A stretch of DNA of 64,000 nt from Eudromia elegans. Its lineage: Eukaryota > Chordata > Aves > Tinamiformes > Tinamidae. The DNA lies in contig PTEX01000144.1 of assembly GCA_003342815.1 (NCBI GenBank), forward strand, positions 682,001 through 746,000, read 5' to 3'. Shown here piece by piece: positions 37,861 to 51,009 of the stretch. A model generated the notes under the pieces. That model searched no databases. It was not told the origin of the DNA and was given only the letters and a program-made list of their open reading frames with translations. The position numbers and the translations under genes were made by a program. Within the stretch, counting starts at the first letter, position 1, and each line of letters starts with the position of its first letter.

Positions 37861-40800
37861 CAGCAAACTCATATCAATGCTAGCAGCCAAGATAGCTGAA
37901 ATATTTCATAATTGTTATCTTTTTGCAATCTTCTTAGGTCTCCTCTCAGAGGCTGGAAACTCATTGGCAGTTTATTGACAAGCACTGGCTTGCCACTGCT
38001 GGCAGCTCCCCAACTGAGCACCTTTCTCAGCTGCTGCAAATTCTCTGCTTTTCATCAGCCAACCTGGAGCTGAATACTCATGTTAAAACCATCACTAACC
38101 ACGCTTCAGAAATGCACTTTACTTAGAACTAAAGACACATTCCTACCTCGTTTCGGCACCCCAAGTATTACTGTGTAAGCCAGAGCTCTACATGACTCCT
38201 TGGTGTTCTGAAAGCTTGTCCACATGTGTACAAGTTTATGCAATATACTGAGAAATACATCTCATGGCTTTCAACTCAATACTTGCTATTATTATTCTCA
38301 GCTGGAACAATGTACAAATTTAATGCATTGTTTAAAGGGCATAGAAAGCCTTCAAAATGTATTGGCAGATAAACACAGAAGCTTGTAGCTTGGAACATTA
38401 TTGTGTAAAAATAGATGAGCAAAGCTCTCAAAAAGCTATGTGGAAATTTCCTCATTGGAAACACAGAACATACTGCCTCCTGAGTCTGTTTCTTAAGGCC
38501 AAAATATCCCCCAAACCCACAAAGCTCCACAGTGGAGCAAGCTCATTTAAGTGACTCTCTGTGAATTCAGCACAAGTCTGTGACCTTTATAATGCCTTGG
38601 GTCTGTCTAAGGGAAAATCAGCACACTTTGGTGGGTTATCATCAGCATCCTTCAAAACCATCTCTGCTAGTATTTAAAAAACCTAGCCAGGAAGCATAGT
38701 ATGGCTGCTATTTTTCAGATTACGTATGGTTTTCACATCTGATGTTCCTTGTCACAGATTTTAGATTATATACAGAGTATTTTTAAAGAAAGTACGTGAG
38801 CTAAGAACCTTCACTGAGATGACCTTTGGCAGAAAATAAAGCTATCAAAAAAAAAAGAAAAAAAAAGATTTAACATACTTTGGGACTTTGAAAAATGTCA
38901 TCTTGATTAGGGCCACGAGACCAGGCATTAACAATCTTCACAAGCCTGTAGTACACAACAAAATCTTTATAAGGTGAAGGGATGTAGAGGGTATGTTAAA
39001 TATTTTAGCAAGCTGAGAGGAAGAGCAGATCTGAAAGTCACTCGGGCAATAAATAGGTGGCAATATTTCCTGAAGGCTCCTATCCTATTTCATTCTGCGA
39101 TGGACAGATAGATTGATATGTAGACAGATCGCAGGATGATGTGACAATATTAGTCTTAAAAGTCCCTGCTGGTTTAAGCTCTCTGACCACCATATTACTC
39201 AGTCAAGATGAATAGCCTTGTGGCTGCTAGCATGATGTAGCTCTAGGGAAGTCATGCTTTAATTCTTTGTACTTCTCTGTATGGTTCAGAAATTACAAGT
39301 TGTCCATGCAGCTGTAGATGTTATATACTAAAAACAAGTAATACTTTGAAAGTAGGTGTATACGTGGGGAACAGAACGATCTGACATTTACCCTGGTTAT
39401 ACTGTCTGATTAGATGGCAGACCATTTTGCACATTTTTCTGTGGTGATAAAATTCCATGAATAAGAGGAACCATATGTCTTATCCACTATATACCTACAA
39501 GTATCTCCCTACAAACAACACTACAACCATATTTCCCCCAAATCATATTCTCCCCTAGAATCATACTTCATTTTTTTTTTTCTATACAGTACAGTCTTTC
39601 TGAAGCAATCCTAAAAACACAATTCTGCTTACTTCAAATTTGGCTTAGGCTCTTTTGCACAGGGTCAATCCAGGAGAGCCACTTTCTTCCATCCTGACAA
39701 GGTCTATGGATTCTAAGCAAGTTTAAATTGCAAAATGAGGAACCCTAAAAGCTGTAATTGAAATAAAGCAATTGTCCTACTTCATTAATTCCACCAGCCA
39801 TTTGATGTGTGATTTACAGTCATACTCCCACTTTGACTTCCTTTCCACCCATAAACTGTTTGCAGGTCTAATTTATACTACTTCAGGCATTTTCCTTACT
39901 TGGACATGAAGGTAGAAAATAAATCTACCTTATCCTTCTGATTGCTGGGATTCTTAAGCACACAGTGAATGTTTTTTATACTTTGTGTATGGTGACTCTT
40001 TTATGTTGAAATAAAAGTATTAAAATAATTTGATCTGATCCCTTGAGCTGAAATCTGGTAGGCCACACAGGGAAAATACCTTTTTTTAAAATTAATTTGT
40101 TTACAATCACAATGAAATGTAGTCAAACATAAAAGTCCATTAATTTGAACTTATCATTGATCTGATTTTATTAACTTTATCATTTTATTTGTTTCTAAAT
40201 GGTTAATACACGCCTTTTTTCCCCCATTTTTATAGTTTTTAAAAATATCTACATAGATAGAATAAATTGTCCTAAATAGTTATGACACAGCTAATAAAAA
40301 TAGAGAGAATGAAAGAACTGTCCTATATTCTAATAATAAGTGCTATAACATAGATTATTAAAACATCAATATACAGAAAAGGTTAGTCATTCGAAAAGTC
40401 AAAACCGTTTGGAACTACTTCTGTAAGAGTGAAGAATACAATAAACTTTCCAAAACTACAACAGGCAGAATAATAATCCAATTTTAACCTCACTACCAAA
40501 TTTTTGAATAGTGTAGAGTAGTCTCTCTTTCTTATCAGCTGGGCAGGGATTTCCTGCTACTGAACACACATTTGTGTCCTAGACAATATAATGGGCATGT
40601 ACGTTGGCTACTGCATTGATTCTACCATGTACCACAACAACAGTAGAAAGCTGTTTTATCTCTCTCTCTAAAGATATTTTGTGCTGTCCATATTAATTGG
40701 CATGTCAGATCTTGTGCTGTCACTTTTTCATTTTGCGGAGGAAAAAAAGAAAAGGAAAAATATGTATTATAGCTATTGTTGTTATTAGTATTTTCTTCCT

Positions 40801-42611
40801 GAGATTAATTTGAAATGACACTGTGGAGCTTGACAGTCCTTGTTGGTTATTTTCATCTACTAGACAATTTTTCATGCTATTTGCATGGAAAGATGGTCTT
40901 AGGCAACAGCTTTGTTCTATTGGTTGTTATTCTAAATGAAATAAATATTGAAGTAAATAGACAGTAAGCCTAACTAAAGACTAAATTACTATGTTAGATA
41001 AATCTCAGTAAACAATTACTGGAGGAAAACTCAGCAATGCATGATAATAATCATGCAATATTCAGCTGTTAAGCACCTTTTCTACTGATGTAGGGACTGA
41101 GGTGCACACAGACCTCATTTACTTTGAAATTTTGTGGTGCTCAAATGTTGTCATGAGAATGTTTGTTATTCCTTTTTAAGATTCAGTCATCTCAGGTCAC
41201 TTTAATATTACCTCTTCTATCCCTTCTTTTGAATGTAATGGAAGATGCTTATAAGCAGAGAATGACCTACCTCTGACTGAGGCAGCCTAATTTCTATTAA
41301 TATGTGATATTAAATTGTAAGCTGGATCTTTTAGATCAGAATATTTTTATAAATCTAAGAAGGAGTATTTACTGATTTTTGCTTCTGTTCTAACCAACTG
41401 CCTCTCATAAGTGAAGTCGCAGAGGATATTACTAAAAAGTTGTTACACTAAACAGGTTTAGCAAGCGACAGTTTGTTAAAACAACGCAAATACTCAATTT
41501 TGCTATCTAAGTTCAGAACTTAGAAGCACATTACCAAGCCAAATTCTATGAATTGTTAGTTTTTGGTAGGTAAAGTGGGATAAAGTATTAAAAATGACTG
41601 TTCTTTCTTCAAGATAAATATAAAAGTTAAAGTTAATCTGTTCTAAATCTGCAAATAGATATACTGGAATGGTGAATTCAGCGCTTACCCTTTTCACACC
41701 TGGAGATCAGTAGATAATAAAAAATGTCTGCATTATGCCCTATATGAACATTTTTAAGCTTATTTTTAAAACAGTCTTTATAACATGACCTATTTTGACC
41801 TTAAAAGAGTTTTGCAAAGACATTTGAGTGTTGGTCAGGGCTTTTTTTACCTCATTTTTGTGCTCTATTTGCTGATCCTTATTGGGCTTTGTGGACTGTT
41901 TTTTTGTGTGTGTGTTTCTGCTTTTAATTATAAGCCATAGTTATGTAGTCAGGATGAGTCAAACTATCTCTGTCTCTTCTCAAAGAGGAGAGAAACCTTG
42001 GAGATGGAAAAATGAGATAATTGAGATAATCCAAAGAATGAGCCTGATCTCTTTTCAGTCTACTACCAGATCTTTCTGAGCTCTAGATTCAAGCACACAT
42101 CTACATAAGGGCTCTCAGAAGGGAGTTCTTGAGGCAGAAACTGTTGCCTCTGTCTTACTCTAGTCCGTGTAATTTCTGTCTTCTGACCACTGCACCTCTA
42201 TCTGCTCTCATTTCCCAGTCACTTCTCAAATGCTTTTTGCTCCAAATCCTAGGCTGTAGGTAATCGTTATCTCCAATGTATTTTACAGTTTGATTATAAA
42301 CCAAACATGCTGGACCTCTGTGCAGTAACAAGAAAAACCGTCCAACCTCTCTTCACATGTCGAAAGTCTGATGCATAGCTCTAAGGAGAATCTTTCTGCA
42401 CAGAATAGTTTCCTATGGCTCTTCTGATTCACAATGTGATGTGTGTGCTTTATGCTTGTATGAGTTAATGTTTTTCTTTTCTCTTTTTCTCCCCTGCTAA
42501 TATCTGTGAAGTATACTCTTGTGTTTATCACGTAAGTGAAAAATCCTCTTCTGTCACTAGCACTTATTCAGTTTTTACCACTTACCATTAAACTTTAGGT
42601 AGTCCAGCCTT

Positions 42612-42677
42612 ATAAAATTAAATATCTTAAATATTAAATATATTAAATAAAATTAAATAAAATTAAATATTAAATAT
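42612..42677. repeat. (AAATA/AAATT)n low-complexity run
   Basis: Repeated TTAAATA and AAATTAAATA units make an irregular pentanucleotide-like AT repeat. Confidence 0.9.
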
Positions 42678-42792
42678 CGGTTTTGCTAGACCTAGTCTTA
42701 ACTGTGCCCTGTAGTGAATTCAACGAATAGAGACTTGTAAGAAGAATGCTGAACACTTGTTAGGAAAAATAAAGAAGTCAATTTACGGTAAA

Positions 42793-42820
42793 ATGGTGAA
42801 AGCTTAAAAGCTTACACCAT
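42793..42820. repeat. Near-perfect inverted repeat, 13-bp arms
   Basis: ATGGTGAAAGCTT (42793-42805) and AAGCTTACACCAT (42808-42820) are complementary at 12 of 13 positions and separated by AA. Both arms contain HindIII-type AAGCTT. It resembles a compact palindrome rather than a transposon terminus, since nothing larger is enclosed. Confidence 0.88.
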
Positions 42821-43678
42821 AAAGTATAGCTAAATAATTGATAACAGTGGAACTAAGCAGTGAATTTTCTGTGACTGCTTGATTAAATCAAGTTTTAGCA
42901 TATATTTTGTGTTCTGAACATCCTGCCATGTTGACTTAAGGTCATGAAGAACAGTAGATTGCACAGTGAGTGAAATTTCTTCTTGATTCAAGGTATAAAG
43001 GATGGAATTCAATCCTGCACAAGTGACCCACTGCAGAACAAAACGAGGAGTATGCTACAGACAGGTATTGTGCTCATGTACAGAGAGGGGTCAAGAATTA
43101 AATCCATATAGTCTTCAGAATTTCCCTTTCTGGATCTTTTCTTCCATTCTGTTTTTCTTTATGTTGGTTTATTGCAAGGAGTTTTTTGAAGGGGGAGAGA
43201 GAAAAAATATTTCTTCCTTTCTAAAACAAAATGTAAATAAACTTTCTAAGACAACTCCCCTCACAGTGTGATAGTAATAGGAAAACACATTGCCTAAGAG
43301 TTAATTGTGCTGTTTCATATCAAAAAGTGATTGTCCCAAAAGAGTTATAAATATTTTATTTCAGTACTGTTAAAAGCCATTATCCTTTTTTTTCCCCCCC
43401 CATTTGTTTCTCTATACATTCTTAATGGCTTTACTAACAAACTCTCTGTTGGGAATTATATAAAATCTTTTTCTTGAGGCTCATTACAACAATTCATTGA
43501 ATATTAAACACACAAGATAGCTCAATGTTATCTATTTTATGATTGGGTAAGCTCTAAACAGTCCTAAATAGGTCACAGGCTTCAGCTTAAGGATGTTTGT
43601 TTGTAATAAAAGCTCCCTTGCACCTGGCTTTGTGCTTTGTAAGAAACTGTTTTTCTCCAGGGTACAATTACATGAAAC

Positions 43679-43719
43679 TTTTTTTTCTTTTCCTTTTTTT
43701 TTTTTTTCTTTTTTTCCAG
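43679..43719. repeat. Long polypyrimidine tract ending in CCAG
   Basis: About 37 bases of T with a few C's end in CCAG at 43716-43719. This has the form of a strong 3' splice site on the + strand. The sequence after it shows no recognisable exon or paired donor, so low-complexity repeat is the safer call. Confidence 0.8.
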
Positions 43720-46700
43720 CCAGCAAGAATAAAGGATAATGGGAAAAACTCAAGTTACACCAAATATTTGGTCTAGAGTTTGACTTTGTAATCTATTGGA
43801 TATTAGGCATAAGAGTTTGAAATCCCATGAGAACAATAGATTACTATTTTGTGGATGCTTTAAAAAGGCACTAATTTAGACTAAACTTCCTTTAACTTTT
43901 CAGGTCATATCAGAGCCTTAAGTTAGAAATGTCAACCATGCTTAAAGTAAATTTTATCACTTCACCAAATGAAATGTTTTCTTTAGCAAAGTTTAATAAT
44001 ACTAATGGATCTTATTCTGTGGAAGGGATTTAAGAAGCTAATTTGGATTAAGTAGGAATATTATTGTTCTTTCTATTTGATTTAAAAGTATTCTTGATCT
44101 ATATGAATGCTCTATTTTATGTGGTACCTGCATCTGCATGAGAGGTAAGATAAGGGCAAGTATGCATTTGTTAAAGGAGTTTTCCAGAAATGTAGACTTG
44201 ACTGACTAAAATAGAATTACTTGGAAGCAAACTATGAGTTATATTTTCAAATTAAATACAGTGTAGAAATATACTTTATAATTATAATGGAAGAAAAGTT
44301 CTCCTTTCAAAAATGTTTTCTGAAGTATCCAGTGTCAGCTTAAGGAAATTACATATGATTTCACTACCAAGTAAAATACAATACAAATAAACCTCTGTAC
44401 AAAAGCTATACTAGAATAAGGTCTTCTTTTGTGGAAACATTGTCATGTAATGCACTGTAAAGTAATACCAATAGCTGGAAATTCTATCTTTTCCATATTC
44501 TGTTTCAAGAATGCAAGGAGGAATGGATAGAAGTGAGAGAGAGCATGCAGGTGGATGTTTTCATATTTTTTGCTTTTTTAGTAAGAAGACTCTACAATAT
44601 TAGCATTTACACTGTGATAACAGAGTGCATGAGTAAATAGACTGAAGCATATGAAACATTACAAGTTACCACACTAATTTAATACATAGTAATTGGGTTC
44701 CTATGAAAATCTGAATGACAAACGTTTTGAAAGCCATGTATCTCAGATCTTTAAATTGTTCTACACTAGACATTTAACACAGATAAAACCTGAAAATAAG
44801 TCTGGAGTGGTACGCCTAAAAGTCTGTGTTTTATTAGGAGATGGTCATTCACAGTTACTATCATTGAACTGTCATTACAACAAATCTTCATCCAAACAGG
44901 GCATCCTCCAGACTGGGTTGGGAAAAAGATATTCTTATGAGTTAGTGGGCACTTAAGGTCTCTAATTCATGCAATACTAATAAACAACTAAGAAGTTGTA
45001 TATCAGATTTTAAAAGTAGGTATTTAACATTTGCTGAAATATACCAGATCTAGATTATAGTTTAGCATTTTCCTACACAATGTTATTTTTAAAAGGCTCA
45101 GGACACACTGGAAAGGAATGACAGACCATGGCTTTATAATATGTTGCCATGAAGTAGGCACTGCTTAAGCCATGTCCCAAGGGAAAAGCCATAGTTTGGC
45201 TATAAACTCTATGAAACCTCATCATGCCAAAGTTGCAAAGACATGAATTTGAAGACCTAATATGTCTGCTTGACTGAAATTGTCTATGCCAATGGTTTTC
45301 TTCATGGTTCTCTTAATATCCCTTGGCAGCTAAAGAGATCTCCTTGATCTGCTCTGCTGAAGATTAGACACAATGATGTATTTTCTTCAAGTTTCCTTGA
45401 TGTTCTTCTATCCTATATCACTTGAATTTTTGCTGCTTCTGTTACTTGCCATAACCAAACCTGTTTAATTTTATACAAGCTAGATTATCATTTAGAAAGG
45501 AAAAGAATGGGGAAAAAAATCTCCCGAAAGATATATGACTTTTTGTTTCAGATGTTAGAGATTTTGAATGTTACGTTAAATGTATTGCATCACATAGATT
45601 TTGCATAGATAGACCTTTGTGATAGCTATGCACTAGACAGACAAGCACTGGTTCTATATTCATTGGAAAATTTTATTTAAAGTTATTTAAAAGAAAATAG
45701 CTTGTTTTTAAAGTTTTTTTTTTTCATGGAATAATAATGCTTGAAAAAAATAAATGACTGTTTTATCTCTGGATTCCCTTACTTTTGTGGGTATTTTAAG
45801 CTAGGCTCTTGAAAATACTAAAATGTAATTCCTTTTCTTGTAAATGTAATACCCAAGGCTTAAGAATAGGATTTAAATCTAAACCATCAAAAAAAGGAGA
45901 GTAGATTTCTTTCTACTCAGCACTAGCAGAAGAGAGTTCTAGTTTCCATTCAGGAACAGTGCTTGGACTATATCAAATGCAGTTTGAAAAGTGAGGTCAT
46001 GACGCTATGATTCAAAATTTGTCAGATGTAAAGCCATCGGGGATTTTTTGAAGATGAAAAGACTAGACTTCTGATGTGACCTGATGCAGCTGAGTAACTC
46101 CCAAAGTCACAAGTCAGTTTCTGACTATAAAAGAGACATCTGATCAGATTGTCATGCTTTATGTTTAATGGAGTGTTACAAGGACTTTGACACAAACCAT
46201 TACCCACTATTTACTTATTCAAGGCAGAAACCTACTGGAAAATTGAACAAAATTATCCATACTTTAAAAGCTTTGAGGAGATTGCAGTATGATCAAAAAT
46301 TCTAAAACATGCCCTTTTGAGAACAGTCATATTAAATGCTCTTCAATTCTTGTATTGTACTTTAATCGTTATGTTTTACTAAATAATTTTTACCCTCAGG
46401 ATGTTAAGCAGAAATGTTGCCAATATTGCAATTTATATCTGCCATACATAGTCATGTTATAGAAAGATCCATTATTTGACTATATTCAAATGGTAATCAG
46501 TTTTGAACCTGTTTCTCAAATCTTACCATTCTTGGCACACAACTATGTTAGACAAGTTTTTTACTGTTTACAGTACCTTTGGGAATCAAAGCCATTGTAA
46601 AAATTACTAGCAAAATCTCTACTTTTTGATGTTATTATGAACTCATATTTTTGAGTAAAAGAAGATGCTCAGAGGCACCTTGGTCACATCAAGCTATAAA

Positions 46701-46740
46701 GAGGAAGCATGATACTGAATAATTAGTTGAAAGCCAGTTT

Positions 46741-46970
46741 GTTGCTAAGCAAACATGAAAGCTGGTAAAATCATAACACCTGTCTAGAGAGGGATGCTAT
46801 TGTTAATTAACCAATGATGCAAAGCACGATTATCTTTTCAGCAAGGCAGCAGCTATTACATCTTGGGACAATGTGTAATTAGCATGGAATAGTTCTGAAA
46901 CTTAGCAAGCAAAACAGTTTGGAGGCTGCCTGCTGATCAGACCAAGATGCTCACAAAAGGAAGTAGAGAG
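46741..46970. promoter_or_regulatory. Candidate enhancer with RFX-, HNF1- and homeodomain-like sites
   Basis: GTTGCTAAGCAAAC at 46741-46754 is close to the RFX X-box (GTTGC and GCAAC half-sites in inverted order). The palindrome GTTAATTAAC follows at 46802-46811 (HNF1 or paired-homeodomain type), then TGATGCAAAG (C/EBP-like), and TAATTAG at 46876-46882. Several distinct sites within about 230 bp suggest a regulatory element. Motif matching by eye produces false positives, so the call is tentative. Confidence 0.27.
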
Positions 46971-47384
46971 GAGTAAGTATCTGTTTTTTTTTTTTTTACC
47001 CTTTTCCTGCATCAATAGCCAAGACATATAATTACTCCTGTATATGATTGCCAGATTAGTTCGTTATGAATACCAAATACCACCTAAGTAATTCTGTGAA
47101 CAGATGACATTTTGATTCAGAAGACTGATAACATTATATAAAAAATAAAAAAAAAATCCAAAGCTCTTGACTTCTTTTGGATATTTCTGTGGTATAATAG
47201 AAATGTCTCATAAGTTGTACAGGAACTCATGACTTTTCTGAAACCGGTTTTGCCCCATCAGGTAAAGGCCAAATTGTTTTTCATTACTGAGCCTCACCAA
47301 GAGACCTTGGAGGTCAATCATATCAGCAAAATATTTTCCTGGCGAGGTGGTGTGGAATCTGACAGCAAAGTCAGTTGAAGACTT

Positions 47385-48180
47385 TATAGAATCATTGAAT
47401 ATTCAGGTAGGGATCTCTGGAGGTTGAATCCAAACCTGTGTTCAAAGCAAGGCCAATTAGCTCATGTGGCTCATGGATTGTCCAGCAGAGTTTTGAATAC
47501 CTCCAAGGACATGGGGAACCTCTCTGGGCAAACTGTTCCAGTCTCTGACCACTCTCACTCTGAAAAAAATCTTCTGTTATCTAACTGGAACTTCTTGTTT
47601 CAGCTAGATCTACTGCCTTTTGTCCTTTTTTATGCTGTTGAGACAAATCTAGTTCTGCCATCTTTCTTGCATCCCAAAAGACAGCCTGTTGTCCCAGTCT
47701 CTCAGCCTCTCCTCCTTTGTCACATGCTTCAGTCCCCTTGGTAGCACTATGCTGGACTTCAATCTGCTAATGTTTTCAGGTACTGGAGAGCCCAGAGCCA
47801 GGCAGAGTACTCCTGATGCAGGTTCACAAGTGTCAAACCAAGAAGAAGAATCATTTCAGCCTTCTGGACACATTTTTGCTAATGCAACCCAACATGCCTT
47901 TGGCTTTCCTTGATGCAAGGGCAAATTGCAGACTCACACTCACCTCAGCTCAGGCAGAGCCACATATCCTTTGCTGTTAGGCTGTTCCCTAGACAGTGTT
48001 TCCAGCCTGTGTGGTTGTGTGGGGCTATTCCACCTCACATGCAGGAATTTGAATTTGCCTCTGTTGAAGTTCTTGTCAGCCCATTTCTCTAGCCTGCCAG
48101 GATTGGAAATATCCGGAAAAGGAGTCCTGCCATTCAGTGCCTGATGGGGCTGTAGATCCCTTCATGCTCCCTCTTGCCCT
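47385..48180 (-). mobile_element. CR1 LINE fragment, 3' part
   Basis: The + strand begins TATAGAATCATTGAAT, the complement of a decayed CR1 3' terminal repeat, so the element lies on the minus strand with its 3' end at 47385. It continues with typical CR1 tail text in reverse: TTGAATACCTCCAAGGAC, CTCTCTGGGCAAACTGTTCC and GACCACTCTCACTCTGAAAA. Further along are AATTTGCCTCTGTTGAAG and CCCATTTCTCTAGCCTG, known from CR1 ORF2 ends and tails. Similarity is clear to about 48105 and fades after that, so the right edge is uncertain. Open frames across it (for example 47424..47744 on +) run antisense to the element and are not genes. The copy is 5'-truncated, as most CR1 copies are. Confidence 0.88.
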
Positions 48181-49832
48181 TGCATTACTGAGTGATAATA
48201 TCTTGTTAAAAGATGTATGCCTTTTTAACACCTGAGAGAATCCATTACTAAAGTTTCCCTATGAGAGGAAGTTGTAAAAGATACAAGCAGTATCTTTGAT
48301 GAAAAAAAAAAAAACTTGGATGATGCTACAGCAAAGTATTTCTTCCAACTTTTTTGGTAAAACAACATTCTTACCTACCAGTATAGAACATGGAAACTAT
48401 TGTATCTAAATAGATATAGAATGTCTATGAAGGAGGGCTAAAAAGGCTGATGACCTCTGATTTTTAACAAGAGAGACTATCACTCTTGATAACAGTGTTT
48501 TAACAATTCATTGCAAGATATTCATAGCTAATAGCAGCAATAACATTAAAGACTAAGGTGGTATAAATAAAGCTTAATGCAAAATTTAAGTAAAATAAAG
48601 AAATATAGTTTTTATCCCACTACAGTTTTCAGAAAGTATTGATTATACATATTTAATATATACAGATGCGCTTACTAACAACAACAAAAAAAATACAAAA
48701 GAAGATATATTAGTAAGCTATAAGGCTTACAGAGAGTGGACAAAACTAGTTGCTCTGCTTCTAACAATTGGTCTGAAACGTGTTCAGTAAATGTATAGCT
48801 GTCACTGTGAAAATATCTTGCATTCCAATCATAACCTGAGGCATGGAAAATTCCCCTTCACTTTAAGGCTTATTGGCATAGCCTATCTTTTTCAGTACTT
48901 AGTTAGCACTAAAATTACTGTCCTAAGAGAAACTATTGAAAAGATAATTGTTCAGGAGGCTGGTCAACCAACAATATGTGAGGAATGTAATTTTAAAATT
49001 AATTTTACCTTGTCTTATTAAGTAGTTATCCTTTCATGAGAGAGCTGTTTGATTCTCACTTGACCTGCTCTTCATTTACATGATGAAAAACATGAACATG
49101 TAGGAATTTGTAAGTCCGCTGAAGGACAAGTGGTAATGTTGTAAAAGTAAACTGGAAAAACTGTGATGGTACCCATCAAATGTAAGGCTCGTGGTAGTGT
49201 GTCCAACTAATGAAATTTTGTACAGCTCTAAATATGTTGTTGACCAGCCAGATACTGCATTTACCTCTTATATCTCCATTTGAAATTATTTTGAAAAATG
49301 CAGAGAATATAAAGAGGCACAATATCAAACAAAATATAAGCAAATATCAAACATATAAGCAAACAAATAAGATGAACACTTAAATCAAGTGTTCACTGCC
49401 AGCTGTGAAATATTAAAGAGATCTTCATCTTAGCAGACTAAAAGGATAACAAGAAATTATCTCAAAGATAAAGACTGGAAAATGCGAACTAGATACACCA
49501 CTTTATTCTAAATAACCATTGAGTTGAACTATGGTGCAGAGTAATGTGTTTTATTTATTTACTTACCTACTTCAGTTTTTAATTCAATCTTAGATGGTAA
49601 AGAATGTAGGGATTGTCATGTAGGGTAAAACAGATAAAAAAAAGACCATAGGTATATTTAACATGTACCAAACTGCAGGCCAGACTTCAAAAGCAAGACA
49701 TTGAAATGAATAAAAATTAAACAAAACATCAAAATGTTTAGCAAGACAAGGAAAAATTTTAGTTAATTAAATAATAGAATTATTTTTAAGAGAGGAGATT
49801 TATAATGGGTCTTACCTATCTTGAGAAAGACC

Positions 49833-49925
49833 CATAGAATCATAAAACATTTTAGTCTGGAAATGTCCTCTGGAATCACCTGGTCCATGCTCAGATGATT
49901 CAATTTAGATAAGGTTGTTTGGAGA
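49833..49925 (-). mobile_element. Short CR1 3'-end remnant
   Basis: CATAGAATCATAAAACATTT followed by a TCTGGAAATGTCCTCTGGAATCA-like stretch and a CACCTGGTCCATGCTC-like stretch resembles the reverse-strand CR1 tail, which commonly reads CATAGAATCATAGAATGG, then a GGAAAGGACCT-like part and then CAAC/CCATG. Only about 90 bp is recognisable and several positions have diverged. Orientation is minus, like the other copies. The right edge is approximate. Confidence 0.65.
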
Positions 49926-50984
49926 CATTGGTGAAATATTTAGCAAAATGATCTATAGAAAGGATGAAGGGTGTAGATATCTGTGAGTATGGACCTTACT
50001 GCATGCAGAATAACAATAGGTAGTGGTGAAAAGAAAAATCTTATATGGGATGGAAATTTTTTAAAGATGCACCACAGGAGAAATGTTTTCTGATATCTTA
50101 GTGAAACACTGCTAATGAAATTTATCTATGACACTGATCAAGTTCAGAGGCCTTATCAATAACTAAAATATTGTAAGTCCTTGGGAAATTGAGTATGCAT
50201 TTTAAAGTACAAAAAGTGCATGGTGAGGGGTCCTGGAATTCTTCTATGAATTGTTCCCAGACCAAATATTATCAGGCTACAGTAAAGGTCTTTACTCTTG
50301 GTTTTGACCTAGGAGAAGGAAACTATATTGGTTGAAATAAAATTAGCAGCTGTTAAGAATGGCTCTTGTGCCACACTGTCTAGTTGCTTCTTACTGAGTC
50401 TATACTTACAGAGGGGCTGGAAAAACTACCATGCTGTTGGATTTGAAATAAATCTGATCCATTTTAAATACTCAGTATTAAAGAGAAGAAAGCACATACT
50501 GCAGGAATACTACTAATGATTGAATCCTCAGCCTCCACAGACAAGATGAAAGCTACAAGTTCTGTGCATAGGACTACTTGTATATTAACTGGACATTTAG
50601 TATGGTGAGAAAAAATTCAATTTTTGTTATAGTTAGAACAAGTTTCATGACAGCTCATTTCAAGAATTCCTAAGGTGTTAAAAGAACATACTAGTTCTTC
50701 AATAATATTTAGATATACTTTCCAGTAGCCAGGAGGAAACATGCATTAAGACACTAGAGTTGCGTTTTCATACCCACAATATGACAGTTGAATTACTTTT
50801 CATGATGGCTGAAATAAAGCTGCAGTAAAATCATGTTACCATGCAGTAACATCTCCAGGACAAAGAAGTATGTGTAACTACAAATATGCTATTTGAACTG
50901 CTTCTCGAAACTATTTCATTCATATTGGACCAGCAGATATGCTCTCGATAAGGCTAGTTATTTTGACTGATCAGTAGGCATAAC

Positions 50985-51009
50985 TAATAATAATAATAAT
51001 AATAATAAA
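50985..51009. repeat. (TAA)n microsatellite
   Basis: Eight uninterrupted TAA units. A clean trinucleotide repeat that is probably polymorphic. Confidence 0.97.

Larger units (their letters stand above)
31201..40000. other. AT-rich non-coding DNA, no gene recognised
   Basis: No exon is supported. Overlapping frames at 31859..32086 and 31920..32174 on + lie in different phases of the same unremarkable sequence. The frames at 35588..35848 on + and 33803..34159 and 34584..34916 on - match nothing known. The region contains a short AAT repeat near 32.12 kb, a 13-bp direct repeat at 37.83 kb and A-rich tracts near 38.85 kb. Confidence 0.7.
40001..47384. other. AT-rich non-coding DNA, no gene recognised
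   Basis: No exon is recognised. Frames such as 44693..44956 and 43002..43271 on + have no known similarity. The stretch contains an AAATA-type low-complexity run near 42.62 kb, a near-perfect inverted repeat at 42793, a long pyrimidine tract at 43.68 kb and the regulatory-looking block at 46.74-46.97 kb. Confidence 0.7.

Noticed and set aside
37985..38010. CTCF-like CCACTGCTGGCAG
   Set aside because: The core is one base short of the consensus and the flanks do not fit.
43679..43760. Polypyrimidine tract plus CAG as a splice acceptor
   Set aside because: No exon with coding content or a paired donor follows. The tract is better explained as low-complexity DNA.
1..47384. Endogenous retrovirus or DNA transposon copies
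   Set aside because: No LTR pair, primer-binding site, gag/pol-like frame or long terminal inverted repeat was recognised. Old degenerate copies could still be missed without a database search.
47424..48144. Several overlapping open frames on +
   Set aside because: They lie antisense within a CR1 LINE fragment and are by-products of its sequence.
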